In this document: piece by piece, positions 36,559-45,177 of the stretch
Position numbering within the stretch: position 1 is the first letter of the stretch
Layout of the letters: each line of letters opens with the position of its first letter
From: Nitrospirota bacterium
Lineage (GTDB): Bacteria > Nitrospirota > UBA9217
Direction: 5' to 3'
NCBI GenBank assembly: GCA_035516965.1
Contig: DATIZR010000048.1
Coordinates: forward strand, 1 to 47,735
DNA: 47,735 nucleotides
Notes under the pieces: generated by a model
Seen by the model: the letters and a program-made list of their open reading frames with translations, nothing else
Database searches by the model: none
What the model was told of the DNA's origin: nothing
Made by a program: the position numbers and the translations under genes

Positions 36559-38865
36559 CTACTTCACGACCGCCCTGGCACCCTTGAGATCGGTCTTGAT
36601 GGGCTCCCGGTTGAAATTCCCCAGTTTTGCGTTCTTGAAAATAATATTGGCCGTGCCCGCTGATTTTCCCTGGAATATGATCGTGCAGAGGCTGCCTGAA
36701 CCTTCGACCCCCCCCACGTCGCCGATGCGGGTCATGTAGATGTCCACGGTGCCGGCCTTGATGTTATTCGAGAAAAGGAAAGACGTCTGCTGACCGTCCT
36801 TCTTCAGAAACCCGTTTTCGCTCGCCGCCTTGAACTCCACGACTTTGGGATCGTAACCGAGCGTGACAATCGCACCGTACAGGTTCTTCACGTTGCTGAC
36901 GGAGAGGTCGTACCTCAGATCCTGACCCAGGGGGGACGCGGACTCACCGGGTTTGATCTCCAGCGAGGCCGGTACTGCCTGATCCGCAGCCACCGGTTTA
37001 GCCGGCTCGCCTGCTGCCGGAGGCTGCCGCTGCGCCATGGAGTCAAGCACCGCCGCCTTGTCTAAGGGCTTTTCCGCCGATTTCGAGCTCTTCCCCGTGC
37101 TCACGAACAGCGGTTTCGTGTCGTAGGCCTCTTCCGTGCCCGACCAGAAGTTCAGCGCATCCTTGTCGGGAAGCTCCATGGTGCGCACGATGCTCGGCGT
37201 GATCGACATCAGGATATCGGTCTTGATCGTGCCGTTGCTCGTATTTGAAAAAAGCTTGCCCAGGATCGGGATGTCCCCGAGGATGGGGAGCTTCACCGTG
37301 CTTTTGCGGTCCTCGTCCTGGATAAGGCCTCCGATGATCACGCTCTCGCCGTCGCGCAGGTTGACCACGGTCTCAGTGTTGCGCGTGCCAAACTTGTACT
37401 GTTTCTGGCCGTTGCCGAAATCGATGGCGTCTTCGAGCGTGCTGACCTCCATGCCCATCTTGAGCGTGACCGTGTTGTTGAGATGGACGTTCGGCTCGAT
37501 GTTCACCTTGATGCCCACGTCCTTGTACTCGAACGTGGACGTTACGGCCACTGTCGCCGTCGATTGGATCGTCGAGGTCTGGACTGGAATTCGCTCTCCG
37601 ATGTGGAACTTCGCTTGTTTGCCGTTCAGCACCCTCACCCGGGGGTTCGCCAGCGTCTGCGCATCGGAATCCTGCTTGAGCAGGTTCAGTACCAGTCCCG
37701 GCAGGGTCAGTATGATATTGTCCCCCGTAATATTCCTGAGGTTTGCTAGAGTGATCTGTGAGCTGCCCTGCGTCTGGTTGGTCCCCTGTACAGTAGCGGT
37801 CGCCGACCCTGGATTGAGGTTCCAGCCGTACTGGATGGAATTGCTGCGCGCGATCTCGAGCACCTCGACATCGAGGACGACCTCCGCCTCCTTGAGATCA
37901 TTCGCGTTGATGATCTTTTCCACGAGCTTGATCTTCTCCGGCGTGTCCCGGACGGTGATCGAGTTCTGGACCTCGTTCACGTAGATCTTCTTCACGTCGA
38001 GCATGGATCTGAGCAGGTTCACCGCCTCCTTCGATTTGACGTTGGTCAGGTAGAAGGTCTTGACCAGAAGGTCCTGATACTGGTCCAGCTTGGCCTTGCT
38101 CTTGGGTATGATGATGATCGTATCGGCGCTGATCTTCTTCATGAACAGTTTGTTGGTGGAGAGCAGGAGATTGAGCGCGTACTGGAACGATACGTCCTTG
38201 ACGAAAACGGTGACGTTCTGCGCCCGCACGTCCTCGTCGAACATGATATTGATGCCCGCAAGCTTCGACAGGACCTCGAACACTTCCTTGATGTTGGTGT
38301 TCTTGAAATTCAGCGTGATCGGCTTGTCCGAGGCCAGGGTAAGCGCTTCATCGGGCTCCGTCTCGGACTTTGTTTTTTGAAGCTTCGCGAGCGAATCGAA
38401 GTACTTTGCGTTTTCGGGATCGAGCTCGACCGCGAGGTTCAACTCGTTGATCGCATCGTTCAAGCGGTTCAGTTCCTGGAAGGTGAGTGCCGTGCGGTAA
38501 TGATCCTCGGCCTGTTTCATGTTCAGCACCGACTTGAGGGCGCCCTGGACGGCCGCGCTCGTGGGGTTCAGGTACATGGCCTGCTGCAGTTCGACGATGG
38601 CCTGGTCCAGCTTGCGTTCTTTCAGAAACGAACGTGCCTTCTTATAATGCTGGTTGGCGGCGGTCTCCTGGGCCCGCAGCAGGGCCGAACGGTATTCGAT
38701 GTTCTGAGGATCGGTCTTGTTGGCGTCGCGGTATTCCTTGACGGCCAGGTCCCATTCTCCGTTATGGGCGAAGCTTTCGCCCCGCTGGAATGCACGGGAA
38801 CCGGCGCAGCCCGCGAGCGACAGGGCGGCAAGCGCGACCACGCACAGTAGGATGGCCCTTTTCAT
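36559..38865 (-). CDS. Lipoprotein secretin (PilQ/GspD) with TPR and cohesin domains
   Basis: A 768-residue outer-membrane secretin. It is a lipoprotein (lipobox SLAGC at about residue 20). Tetratricopeptide-type helices follow (about 25-170, FAHNGEWDLAVKEYRDANKTD and similar). Then come the STN/N0 domain (ITLNFKNTNIKEVFEVLSKL), N1-type repeats with KTFYLTNVKSKEAVNLL, and the secretin beta-barrel domain ending with LPILGDIPILGKLF. The C-terminal 130 residues form a cohesin-type domain (GYDPKVVEF, GSGSLCTIIFQGKSAGTANI). The usual PilQ has AMIN domains and no such tail. AGGAGG supports the ATG at 38865. It lies between PilP-like and pseudopilin genes, so it should be the exit pore of that machine. 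Confidence 0.9.
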   Translation of the reverse strand: MKRAILLCVVALAALSLAGCAGSRAFQRGESFAHNGEWDLAVKEYRDANKTDPQNIEYRSALLRAQETAANQHYKKARSFLKERKLDQAIVELQQAMYLNPTSAAVQGALKSVLNMKQAEDHYRTALTFQELNRLNDAINELNLAVELDPENAKYFDSLAKLQKTKSETEPDEALTLASDKPITLNFKNTNIKEVFEVLSKLAGINIMFDEDVRAQNVTVFVKDVSFQYALNLLLSTNKLFMKKISADTIIIIPKSKAKLDQYQDLLVKTFYLTNVKSKEAVNLLRSMLDVKKIYVNEVQNSITVRDTPEKIKLVEKIINANDLKEAEVVLDVEVLEIARSNSIQYGWNLNPGSATATVQGTNQTQGSSQITLANLRNITGDNIILTLPGLVLNLLKQDSDAQTLANPRVRVLNGKQAKFHIGERIPVQTSTIQSTATVAVTSTFEYKDVGIKVNIEPNVHLNNTVTLKMGMEVSTLEDAIDFGNGQKQYKFGTRNTETVVNLRDGESVIIGGLIQDEDRKSTVKLPILGDIPILGKLFSNTSNGTIKTDILMSITPSIVRTMELPDKDALNFWSGTEEAYDTKPLFVSTGKSSKSAEKPLDKAAVLDSMAQRQPPAAGEPAKPVAADQAVPASLEIKPGESASPLGQDLRYDLSVSNVKNLYGAIVTLGYDPKVVEFKAASENGFLKKDGQQTSFLFSNNIKAGTVDIYMTRIGDVGGVEGSGSLCTIIFQGKSAGTANIIFKNAKLGNFNREPIKTDLKGARAVVK

Positions 38866-38884
38866 TAGCTCCCTCCTTGCCATG

Positions 38885-39496
38885 TTACCGCTGCTTCGGG
38901 GCAGCTCCGGACTGGTCGGCCCCGCCCGAAAGCTCGACCCGGACTTCCACGCGGGTGACCGTATCCTGCAGGACCACGTGTTCCTTGCCGGCCTCTTTCA
39001 CACGGTAGTTCTTCAGGACCGACTCTCCGCTCCGGACGATAAAGAGCTCTCCGTCCTTGGAGAGGAACAGGCTACTGTCCTTCTCCGTAAGGTATCCGAG
39101 AAAGCGGAACTTCGAGAGGTCGGCCCGGGCAGCTTCCGCCGCGATCTCTTCCGGTGTCTTTTCCGGGACTGGCGGCGAAACAGGCACGGTCGGCGTGGGT
39201 GCCGTTTTGATAACCGGCTTTATCCTGCTCGCCGGGTTCTCCATCCGGAAGAAGTCCCTGACCATGCCGGGGTACTTCTCCTCGCGCCGGACGAGGAACA
39301 GCAGCAGGGGGTCCGGTGCGGACGACGGCGACTGCCCCCCCCCGCGCACTGATGTCGTCGCCACCGCTCCTCGGACATAGATCAGGGGAGCGGTGCGGGG
39401 TTTCCCCGCCGTCAGGACCCGGTACCCGATCAGGATCATGAGCAGGGCGAGCAACCCAGCCAGCAGTTTCTTCTGATTTTCCGGAGTCAGCGTCAT
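38885..39496 (-). CDS. PilP/GspC-like inner-membrane assembly protein
   Basis: A 203-residue protein with one N-terminal membrane helix (LLAGLLALLMILIGYRVL), a Pro-rich linker (TAPTPTVPVSPPVPEKTPEE) and a small C-terminal beta domain with FRFLGYLTEKDSSLFLSKDGELFIVRSGES, which fits the PilP/GspC homology region that contacts the secretin. Position between PilO and the secretin agrees. Specific PilP similarity is low, so I call it by domain and context. Confidence 0.72.
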   Translation of the reverse strand: MTLTPENQKKLLAGLLALLMILIGYRVLTAGKPRTAPLIYVRGAVATTSVRGGGQSPSSAPDPLLLFLVRREEKYPGMVRDFFRMENPASRIKPVIKTAPTPTVPVSPPVPEKTPEEIAAEAARADLSKFRFLGYLTEKDSSLFLSKDGELFIVRSGESVLKNYRVKEAGKEHVVLQDTVTRVEVRVELSGGADQSGAAPKQR

Positions 39497-39508
39497 ATCA
39501 GTCGCCCA

Positions 39509-40051
39509 TCACTGGCCCTTCACGTAGGTCACCAGCTTCAGCTGCATCCGCACGAGACCCTTGTCCCCTTCGAGCTTGAGGTCCTGGATGCCGACAGGCC
39601 GGTCCGATGTCTCGATTTCGTAGACGAACCGCTTGATATCGGCATACCTGCCCTCAGCCGGGAACGCAAAGGAGAGGATGGCCAGTTCTTCGCCGCTTCG
39701 CTTCGGGATATCATAGGTGATCGCAGACACGGTCAGGTTCAGCCGCCGCGCGGACTGAACAAGGTCCTTGACCAGGATCGGCATGTCCTTCTGGGTCGGG
39801 ATGCCTGCCCGGATGCCTGTCAGCTCTTTTTTCTGTTTCTCGAACAAGATGGCCTCGGTGCGCCTTTTTCTGAGCTCGCCGTACCTCGCCTCCAGCGACC
39901 GGATCCCGTTGATGTACGGAACAACGAGGAACGCATAGAGTAACAGGTCGGCGATCAGAAGCGCGGCGCAGACAAGGACCGCCTTCTGCAGCCGTCTATT
40001 TGCCCGGAGCCACTCCGGAAGCGTTATGTTCCTGATAGAGAGCGACGACAT
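39509..40051 (-). CDS. pilO: PilO-like pilus assembly protein
   Basis: A 180-residue bitopic protein: cytoplasmic N-terminus with WLRANRRLQK, one membrane helix (VLVCAALLIADLLLYAFLVVPY), a coiled coil (LEARYGELRKRRTEAILFEKQKKEL) and a ferredoxin-like domain. This is the PilO/GspM layout; it dimerises with PilN in the inner-membrane alignment complex. The ATG at 40051 makes a 56-nt overlap with pilN; AAGGG lies about 12 nt upstream. No later ATG gives the N-terminal segment. Confidence 0.82.
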   Translation of the reverse strand: MSSLSIRNITLPEWLRANRRLQKAVLVCAALLIADLLLYAFLVVPYINGIRSLEARYGELRKRRTEAILFEKQKKELTGIRAGIPTQKDMPILVKDLVQSARRLNLTVSAITYDIPKRSGEELAILSFAFPAEGRYADIKRFVYEIETSDRPVGIQDLKLEGDKGLVRMQLKLVTYVKGQ

Positions 40052-40538
40052 TGAACGATATGATCCCTTTCTCGACCGACTGATGTCGCAGATAGGCTTC
40101 CTTGAACACCAGGGACCGCTCCAGGCCGATCATGAGGTTCCTGAGCGCTTCCGGCGACTGAGCTGTTGCCTCGAGGACGAGTTGGCGCTCCCGGGGATTG
40201 TAATCCACTTTATTTACCGCGACACCGGAGGGGAAAACCCGCTCGATCTGGGTGAAGAGGCGTGTCCACGAGAAGCGCCGCGCATCCATGAGCGCTGACA
40301 TGGACGAAAGGTCCTTGATGATCCGGTCCCGCTCGGCCAGCAGTGGTTTGATCTGTTCCTCGGATGACAGGATCTCCCGCACCTTACCGTCTATGTCCCG
40401 GGTGTGCAGGCGAAGTGCCAGTGAGGTCCAGACAATCGCCACGACGCCTGCTGCAAGCAGCACGCTCGCCGCGACGAGCCCGGTCCGGAGCCTGTCCATG
40501 AGCGGATAATCCCTGCTCGCGAAATTGATCGAGATCAT
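39996..40538 (-). CDS. pilN: PilN-like pilus assembly protein
   Basis: A 180-residue protein beginning MISINFASRDYPL, the cytoplasmic PilN peptide (I-N-L/F pattern) that binds PilM, then one membrane helix (LVAASVLLAAGVVAIVWTSLAL), a coiled coil and a GspL-type C-terminal domain. The start overlaps the pilM stop by ATGA, so translation is coupled. Confidence 0.85.
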   Translation of the reverse strand: MISINFASRDYPLMDRLRTGLVAASVLLAAGVVAIVWTSLALRLHTRDIDGKVREILSSEEQIKPLLAERDRIIKDLSSMSALMDARRFSWTRLFTQIERVFPSGVAVNKVDYNPRERQLVLEATAQSPEALRNLMIGLERSLVFKEAYLRHQSVEKGIISFNVVALYQEHNASGVAPGK

Positions 40539-41458
40539 GCCGGAATCCCCGCCCCTAGGGCCGCGGCCATTTCCGTCGGCGCCTCTACGCCGTGGGGAAG
40601 GACCACTGCGGGAGAGAGAGCCTCGACCGCGAGCGCATGCTGCGATTTCAGCTCCTGCTCCAGCACCTCCCCGATCCTGGCGTCCCCGGTCAGATAGAGA
40701 TATCCCAGTTCGGATTGCTGCGACCGGTCGCGGTGGGTGTAAAAATGGAGGGAGTCCTCGATCTCGCGCAGCAGCCGGGCCGTGATTTCATCACCGCCGC
40801 TCCGCTTCAGATCCTTGGAGCGGTAGAAGCGGACGCCCCCCTTTTCCGCGATGATCGTCGAGAACGAATCGGTGTGCACGTGCGTGAGGGCGAAGGAGCC
40901 GGACCTGGCATTCATATAAGGGGCATAAAAGTTCAGTGCAGAAAGCGACGAGATCCCCATTGACCAGGGCTCCACGTCCAGCCCGAGAAAGAGGTCCTCA
41001 TACTGGGCGAGAACGGCCTTCTTGGCAACGCAGGCAAGAACGGTAATCCCCGGCCCGCGCCGGAGGATCTGGTGCCTGAGAACCGTTTCCGCGAGATCGA
41101 AGGCCGCTGTTTTTTCGAGCCTCCAGCGTATCAGCCGATCGCGCTCAACAGCCTTCGGCGGAAGTTCATCGAACTCAAGCGTCTGGATCCGGAATATCTG
41201 GTCTGGAAGACAGACCGACGCGCGGCAGGGCTTCGGGAGAGACGGACCGGCGCAGCGTTTGATTGCCTCGGTTAGTCGGTCCGGGTCGGCGATATTCAGT
41301 GCGGAATAGGACTCCGTCAAAACTCCCGGTGGAAGGTCCTCTTGGATGGCCGAGCTAACCCTCAGGGAACCGCCGTAGCCGGAGAGCGCCGCGACCCGCA
41401 CCGCCGACGACGTCAGTTCGATGCCTAACCGCGGATTTCTGTTCAGAAACCATAGCAT
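40535..41458 (-). CDS. pilM: PilM-like actin-fold pilus assembly protein
   Basis: A 307-residue cytoplasmic ATPase-fold protein of the PilM/FtsA type. It starts with RLGIELTSSAVRVAALSG (phosphate-1 loop region) and has SFALTHVHTDSFSTIIAEKGGVRFYRSKDL (phosphate-2 region) and LYLTGDARIGEVLEQEL (adenosine region). It anchors PilN from the cytoplasm. It opens the operon. There is no ribosome-binding site before the ATG; the promoter suggests a leader of only a few bases. No PilB/PilT ATPase or PilC gene is in this window. Confidence 0.88.
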   Translation of the reverse strand: MLWFLNRNPRLGIELTSSAVRVAALSGYGGSLRVSSAIQEDLPPGVLTESYSALNIADPDRLTEAIKRCAGPSLPKPCRASVCLPDQIFRIQTLEFDELPPKAVERDRLIRWRLEKTAAFDLAETVLRHQILRRGPGITVLACVAKKAVLAQYEDLFLGLDVEPWSMGISSLSALNFYAPYMNARSGSFALTHVHTDSFSTIIAEKGGVRFYRSKDLKRSGGDEITARLLREIEDSLHFYTHRDRSQQSELGYLYLTGDARIGEVLEQELKSQHALAVEALSPAVVLPHGVEAPTEMAAALGAGIPA

Positions 41459-41468
41459 TGATCGTATA

Positions 41469-41497
41469 TATTAACAAGGTGGTAGAGGGATGTCAAT
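41469..41497 (-). promoter_or_regulatory. Sigma70 promoter for the pilM operon
   Basis: On the minus strand a consensus TTGACA (41497-41492), 17-nt spacer, TAATAT (41474-41469). Ten bases separate the -10 from the pilM ATG, so the leader should be about 2-4 nt. The -35 overlaps the stop codon of the upstream gene. Confidence 0.7.
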
Positions 41498-41940
41498 TAA
41501 AACAACGCGCCTAGGCCGAGAAACACCTGGACGGGATAGACGGACAAGATGGCTATGCCAATCGCGAAATGCGGTGTACGCGAAGCCGATTCCTGACCCC
41601 TGATGGTGCGGGATATGGCAACGCTCGCGATCATGAGAAGAACAAGGACAGTGCCCAGGAAGAGGTGCGGAGGATATTCAAATATCTTTCCGGTATCGAG
41701 CATGACGAGGATGATCCCGTAGACATACCCGAGAACGGCCAGAACCGCGTAAAGAGGACCGCCTTTCCGGTGCTGCCTGATCGCCGGGAAGGGCAGCGGC
41801 GCCCTGGCTTTGCGCGCTTTCCTGATCTTTATCCCAAGCCATGCCTGGTGCCAGAACAGAAGCATCACGAGAAAATTATAAGTCCCGTGAGCGAGCCGGA
41901 GTGAAACAAGCAGTTGCCTGTCGATGAGCGGATATTGCAT
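41497..41940 (-). CDS. Four-helix membrane protein, DUF4079/cytochrome b561-like
   Basis: About 147 residues with four membrane helices: LRLAHGTYNFLVMLLFWHQAWLG (two His), GPLYAVLAVLGYVYGIILVML, PPHLFLGTVLVLLMIASVAI and PHFAIGIAILSVYPVQVFLGL. The spacing of histidines in the helices resembles DUF4079 and b561-type haem proteins. Haem binding is an inference. The ATG at 41940 has no clear ribosome-binding site, and the frame extends to a TTG at 41961. It sits between the second cupredoxin gene and the pilM operon on the same strand, so a link with copper/electron transfer is possible. Confidence 0.6.
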   Translation of the reverse strand: MQYPLIDRQLLVSLRLAHGTYNFLVMLLFWHQAWLGIKIRKARKARAPLPFPAIRQHRKGGPLYAVLAVLGYVYGIILVMLDTGKIFEYPPHLFLGTVLVLLMIASVAISRTIRGQESASRTPHFAIGIAILSVYPVQVFLGLGALF

Positions 41941-42011
41941 GGGAGAACAGGGGACGGACAATACGCGGAAATCACAGTTTCCTTACCGTGTCTGTCCCCA
42001 TTTTTATGATT

Positions 42012-42437
42012 TTACTGGACAACCTCGATGAAACCGTCCATGCCCCTGTCCTTATGGCTCTTGAAGAACAGGAAGCGCTCGTCACACTCCATTTCATATT
42101 TGCCTGTCTTCGTCGGCGTGAACTTGACGGTCATGGCCTCTTTGTCGCTCAGCTTGACCTTGAAATCGATCCCTGCCTCAGGAGCTTTCACCAGGATGTC
42201 ATGAGGCACGTACCCTTTGGTTTTTTTTACGGACAGTTCCACCGGCACGTTGACCTTTACCACGATATAGTTCGGATCGAAAAAATACTCGCCGCCCGTG
42301 ATATCCACATGCTGGACCCCGTCAGGACCGACCGTGGCGACGAATCGTTTCTCTTTCATGCCCTCCTCCCCATGGGCGGCCAGTGCGAACAGCAGAAGGT
42401 ACGCGAATACCATGGTGGATGATCTGATGTATTTCAT
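42012..42437 (-). CDS. Secreted cupredoxin-like protein (copy 2)
   Basis: A 141-residue paralogue of the protein at 6560-6976. It has a signal peptide (MKYIRSSTMVFAYLLLFALAAHG), the shared VVKVNVPVEL and YVPHDILVKAPEAGIDFKV segments, and likely ligands His (VPHD), Cys, His and Met in ECDERFLFFKSHKDRGM. Here nine residues separate Cys from His. GGGGAG lies about 10 nt before the ATG. It is divergent from phoB. Periplasmic copper/electron-transfer function is inferred. Confidence 0.8.
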   Translation of the reverse strand: MKYIRSSTMVFAYLLLFALAAHGEEGMKEKRFVATVGPDGVQHVDITGGEYFFDPNYIVVKVNVPVELSVKKTKGYVPHDILVKAPEAGIDFKVKLSDKEAMTVKFTPTKTGKYEMECDERFLFFKSHKDRGMDGFIEVVQ

Positions 42438-42475
42438 GTCTGTTGTCTCCCCCTTTCGCTGGAAATTCTAAGCTG

Positions 42476-42506
42476 ATTATAGCATCAATGTACCGGCATC
42501 GGTCAA
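42476..42506 (-). promoter_or_regulatory. Promoter for cupredoxin copy 2
   Basis: On the minus strand a consensus TATAAT (42481-42476) with an extended -10 TGC directly upstream, and TTGACC (42506-42501) at a long 19-nt spacing. The leader would be about 32 nt. Confidence 0.6.
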
Positions 42507-42535
42507 TAATTTGTGATGTTATCATGAGATTTTTA

Positions 42536-42544
42536 TGGTATATT
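42536..42544 (+). promoter_or_regulatory. Extended -10 promoter for phoB-phoR
   Basis: TGG followed by TATATT (42539-42544). No -35 is evident. About 22 nt upstream, CGGTCAATAATTTGTGAT (42500-42517) resembles a degenerate Pho box (12 of 18 by hand count). Confidence 0.4.
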
Positions 42545-42575
42545 TTCCTCTGATCATCCGGCACTTAATTTCATT

Positions 42576-43280
42576 ATGATCCAGCGTGCTATGGAACCGA
42601 AAAAAATCCTTGTCGTTGACGACGAACCCGACCTGATCGAGCTGGTGTCCTACAACCTGAAAAAGGAAGGCTACAAGGTCTCCACCGCGGCTGACGGAGA
42701 AGAGGCGCTCGAAAAGCTGCGTAAAGGCGGCTTTGACCTTGTCATCCTCGACCTCATGCTCCCCGGCGTTCAGGGTGTCGAGGTCTGCAGGATGCTCAGG
42801 AACAACCCGAAGACCGAATCCCTGCCAGTCATCATGCTCACCGCGAAGGGCGACGTGTCGGACAAGATCAGAGGACTCGAGACCGGCGCCGATGATTATA
42901 TGACCAAGCCATTCAGCCCGAAGGAGCTCCTTGCCCGGGTTAAGGCGCTGCTCCGGAGGACCGGCGAGGGCGGCGCCCGGGACAAGGTCATACGCATCGG
43001 CGACCTCACGATCAACACCGAAACCGTTGCGGTCTCCAGGGGAGCCGAAGCACTCCACCTGAGCGCGACGGAATTCAAGCTCCTCCTCTTCCTTGCAGAG
43101 CGAAAGGGCCGCGTGTTCAGCAGGGACCAGCTGCTCGACGCCGTGTGGAAGGACGAGACCTATGTCGAGCCGAGGACGGTCGATGTCCACATCCGGCGTC
43201 TCCGGACCCAGATCGAGACCGACCCGTCGAACCCCGCTCACATCAAGACACGACGGGGCGTTGGCTATTATGTCGAATAG
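42576..43280 (+). CDS. phoB: OmpR/PhoB-family response regulator
   Basis: A 234-residue regulator with a receiver domain (ILVVDDEPDL acidic pocket, phospho-acceptor Asp in DLVILDLMLPG, Lys in MTKPFSPKELLARV) and a C-terminal winged helix (LSATEFKLLLFLAERKGRVF, then VDVHIRRLRTQIE, GVGYYV). Sequence and pairing with a PAS-containing kinase fit PhoB, the phosphate-starvation regulator, but OmpR-family identity cannot be settled by eye. A second ATG at 42591 is an alternative start; neither has a good ribosome-binding site. It overlaps the kinase gene by 11 nt. Confidence 0.85.
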   Translation: MIQRAMEPKKILVVDDEPDLIELVSYNLKKEGYKVSTAADGEEALEKLRKGGFDLVILDLMLPGVQGVEVCRMLRNNPKTESLPVIMLTAKGDVSDKIRGLETGADDYMTKPFSPKELLARVKALLRRTGEGGARDKVIRIGDLTINTETVAVSRGAEALHLSATEFKLLLFLAERKGRVFSRDQLLDAVWKDETYVEPRTVDVHIRRLRTQIETDPSNPAHIKTRRGVGYYVE

Positions 43281-45021
43281 CGGTAAGGGCGGCATTTTCA
43301 GGCGGATGTTCGTGATCTATGCAGTGATCATGATCCTCGCCGTGATTGGCGTCGAGCTGTCAGTGACCAGTGCCGTTCGGGACACCTACATCTCCCATCT
43401 CCGGGACAATCTCGCTGTTCAGGCAGACCTCGTATCCGACACCCTCTCATTCCGCTCCCTGTCACCTCTCGACGATGCGTGCAGGCAGTTGAAACAGCGC
43501 ATGGGAGCCCGCGTCACCATCATTAACACGGACGGCAGGGTCCTGGGCGACTCGGACAGCGATTCACGGACCATGGACAACCATGCTCACCGCCAGGAGA
43601 TCCAGCAGGCCATGCTGAATGGCATTGGCATGGCCGTGCGATTCAGCAATACCCTAAAATATGACTTCCTGTACGTCGCGGTCAAGATATCCCGCGGTGG
43701 TGCTGATGCGGGATTTATCCGGCTGAGCATCCCCCTTGCGGACGTGGATGCCGCCGTCAATTTCCTGAGGCTCAAGATCCTGGCCATCGTGCTCTCGATC
43801 CTTGTCGCAGCGGCCCTGTTCTCGTTCTGGCAAATGGACCATATACGGAGGCTGACGCGCCAGATCCGCGATTTCGCCGGGTCCATGGCCAGCGGGGAAG
43901 TGGGGAAGAAGCTCTTCCTGCACCAGGAAGGCGAGTTTGACGAGATCGCCGCGAGCCTCAACGCCATGTCCGAGGAACTGAAGAACAGCATCGCCAGCCA
44001 TGAAGAGGAGCAGCACCGCCTGAACATGGTCCTGAGGAACATCCCGGACGCCCTTTTCATCATCAACGCGAAGGGCATGATAACGCTGTCCAGCGTGGCG
44101 GCCAGGACCCTGTTCGGGGAAACGGCCCTCACCGGCAGGCCGTTCATTGAGGTTGTCCGTAACAGCGAGTTCCTGTTGCTCATGGAAACCGTGCGGAAGG
44201 AGGAGCGGTCGGCCAGCGCGGAACTGCGCATCGACTCGCCGCTCGAACAGTACTGTGTGGTCCAGGTCTCTCCCCTTTTCTATCATGAACGGGAGCTGTC
44301 GGGTTTCGTCGCCATTTTCCACGACATCACCCAGCTCAGGAAACTGGAGCAGACCAGAAAAGATTTCGTCGCAAACATCTCCCACGAGATCAGGACCCCG
44401 ATCACGGCCATCCAGGGTTTTGCCGACACGCTCCTCGAGGGAGCCCTCGATGATCGCCAGAACGCTCTCAAGTTCCTCCAGACCATCAAGGCGAACAGCG
44501 AACGGATCAACAGCCTCGTGGAAGACCTGATGACCATTTCCAAGCTCGAACTGGGCGTGATCAGGATCGAAAAGTCTCGGGTCGATATCCGGGAGGTCGT
44601 TGACCATGTCCTGGCGACCCTGAGCGACAAGGCTGTTGCCAAGGGCCTGTCCGTCGGTGCGCGTCTGATGACGGAACCGGCTGCGATCGATGCAGATCGT
44701 GACCGGTTGATCCAGGTCCTGAGCAACCTGGTGGACAACGCCATCAAGTTCACGGAACAGGGCGGAGTGACTATCGGCGATGAGATGCATGGAGGGAAGC
44801 TGGTGCTGTTCGTCGAGGACACGGGCATCGGTATTGAAGCCAGACATGTCCCCCGGCTGGGTGAGCGCTTCTACCGGGTCGACCCCGGCCGTTCACGCAA
44901 CATGGGCGGCACCGGCCTCGGTCTCGCGATCGTGAAGCACCTCGTGAAGGCGCACGGGTGGGACCTGCAGATAGAAAGCACGCCCGGGAAAGGGACCAGG
45001 GCAAGAATCGTCACCGGCTGA
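43270..45021 (+). CDS. phoR: PhoR-like sensor histidine kinase
   Basis: A 583-residue kinase. TM1 is about residues 13-33 (VIYAVIMILAVIGVELSV), a periplasmic sensing domain of about 130 residues follows, TM2 is ILAIVLSILVAAALFSFWQM, then HAMP, a PAS domain (NIPDALFIINAKGMITLSS), the dimerisation box FVANISHEIRTPITAIQGF with the phospho-His, and the ATPase domain (N box NLVDNAIKF, G1 DTGIGIEA, G2 GGTGLGLAIVKHLV). The start at 43270 lies inside the end of phoB; the frame is open further upstream only as a shadow of phoB. Identical in layout to PhoR; a phosphate role is inferred. Confidence 0.87.
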   Translation: MSNSGKGGIFRRMFVIYAVIMILAVIGVELSVTSAVRDTYISHLRDNLAVQADLVSDTLSFRSLSPLDDACRQLKQRMGARVTIINTDGRVLGDSDSDSRTMDNHAHRQEIQQAMLNGIGMAVRFSNTLKYDFLYVAVKISRGGADAGFIRLSIPLADVDAAVNFLRLKILAIVLSILVAAALFSFWQMDHIRRLTRQIRDFAGSMASGEVGKKLFLHQEGEFDEIAASLNAMSEELKNSIASHEEEQHRLNMVLRNIPDALFIINAKGMITLSSVAARTLFGETALTGRPFIEVVRNSEFLLLMETVRKEERSASAELRIDSPLEQYCVVQVSPLFYHERELSGFVAIFHDITQLRKLEQTRKDFVANISHEIRTPITAIQGFADTLLEGALDDRQNALKFLQTIKANSERINSLVEDLMTISKLELGVIRIEKSRVDIREVVDHVLATLSDKAVAKGLSVGARLMTEPAAIDADRDRLIQVLSNLVDNAIKFTEQGGVTIGDEMHGGKLVLFVEDTGIGIEARHVPRLGERFYRVDPGRSRNMGGTGLGLAIVKHLVKAHGWDLQIESTPGKGTRARIVTG

Positions 45022-45177
45022 TCCTGCGCTGCTCACGCCCTTTCCTAGAAGACAAACCGACAGCTGCATTCGCCACGAGCCTGCAGTAAATCCACATCAC
45101 GACGGGCACTTCCCTGTTCTCGAGGTATCCCCGCAGGCCGAGAGGGGCAAGATGCCGGCTGTCATCCCGGAATGCGC

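Noticed and set aside
45022-45177. Open frame on the minus strand between phoR and sulfotransferase copy 2 (contains MWIYCRLVANAA)
   Set aside because: About 30 codons from the only ATG, no ribosome-binding site, lies downstream of the sulfotransferase stop and runs into phoR in antisense. No function could be assigned.
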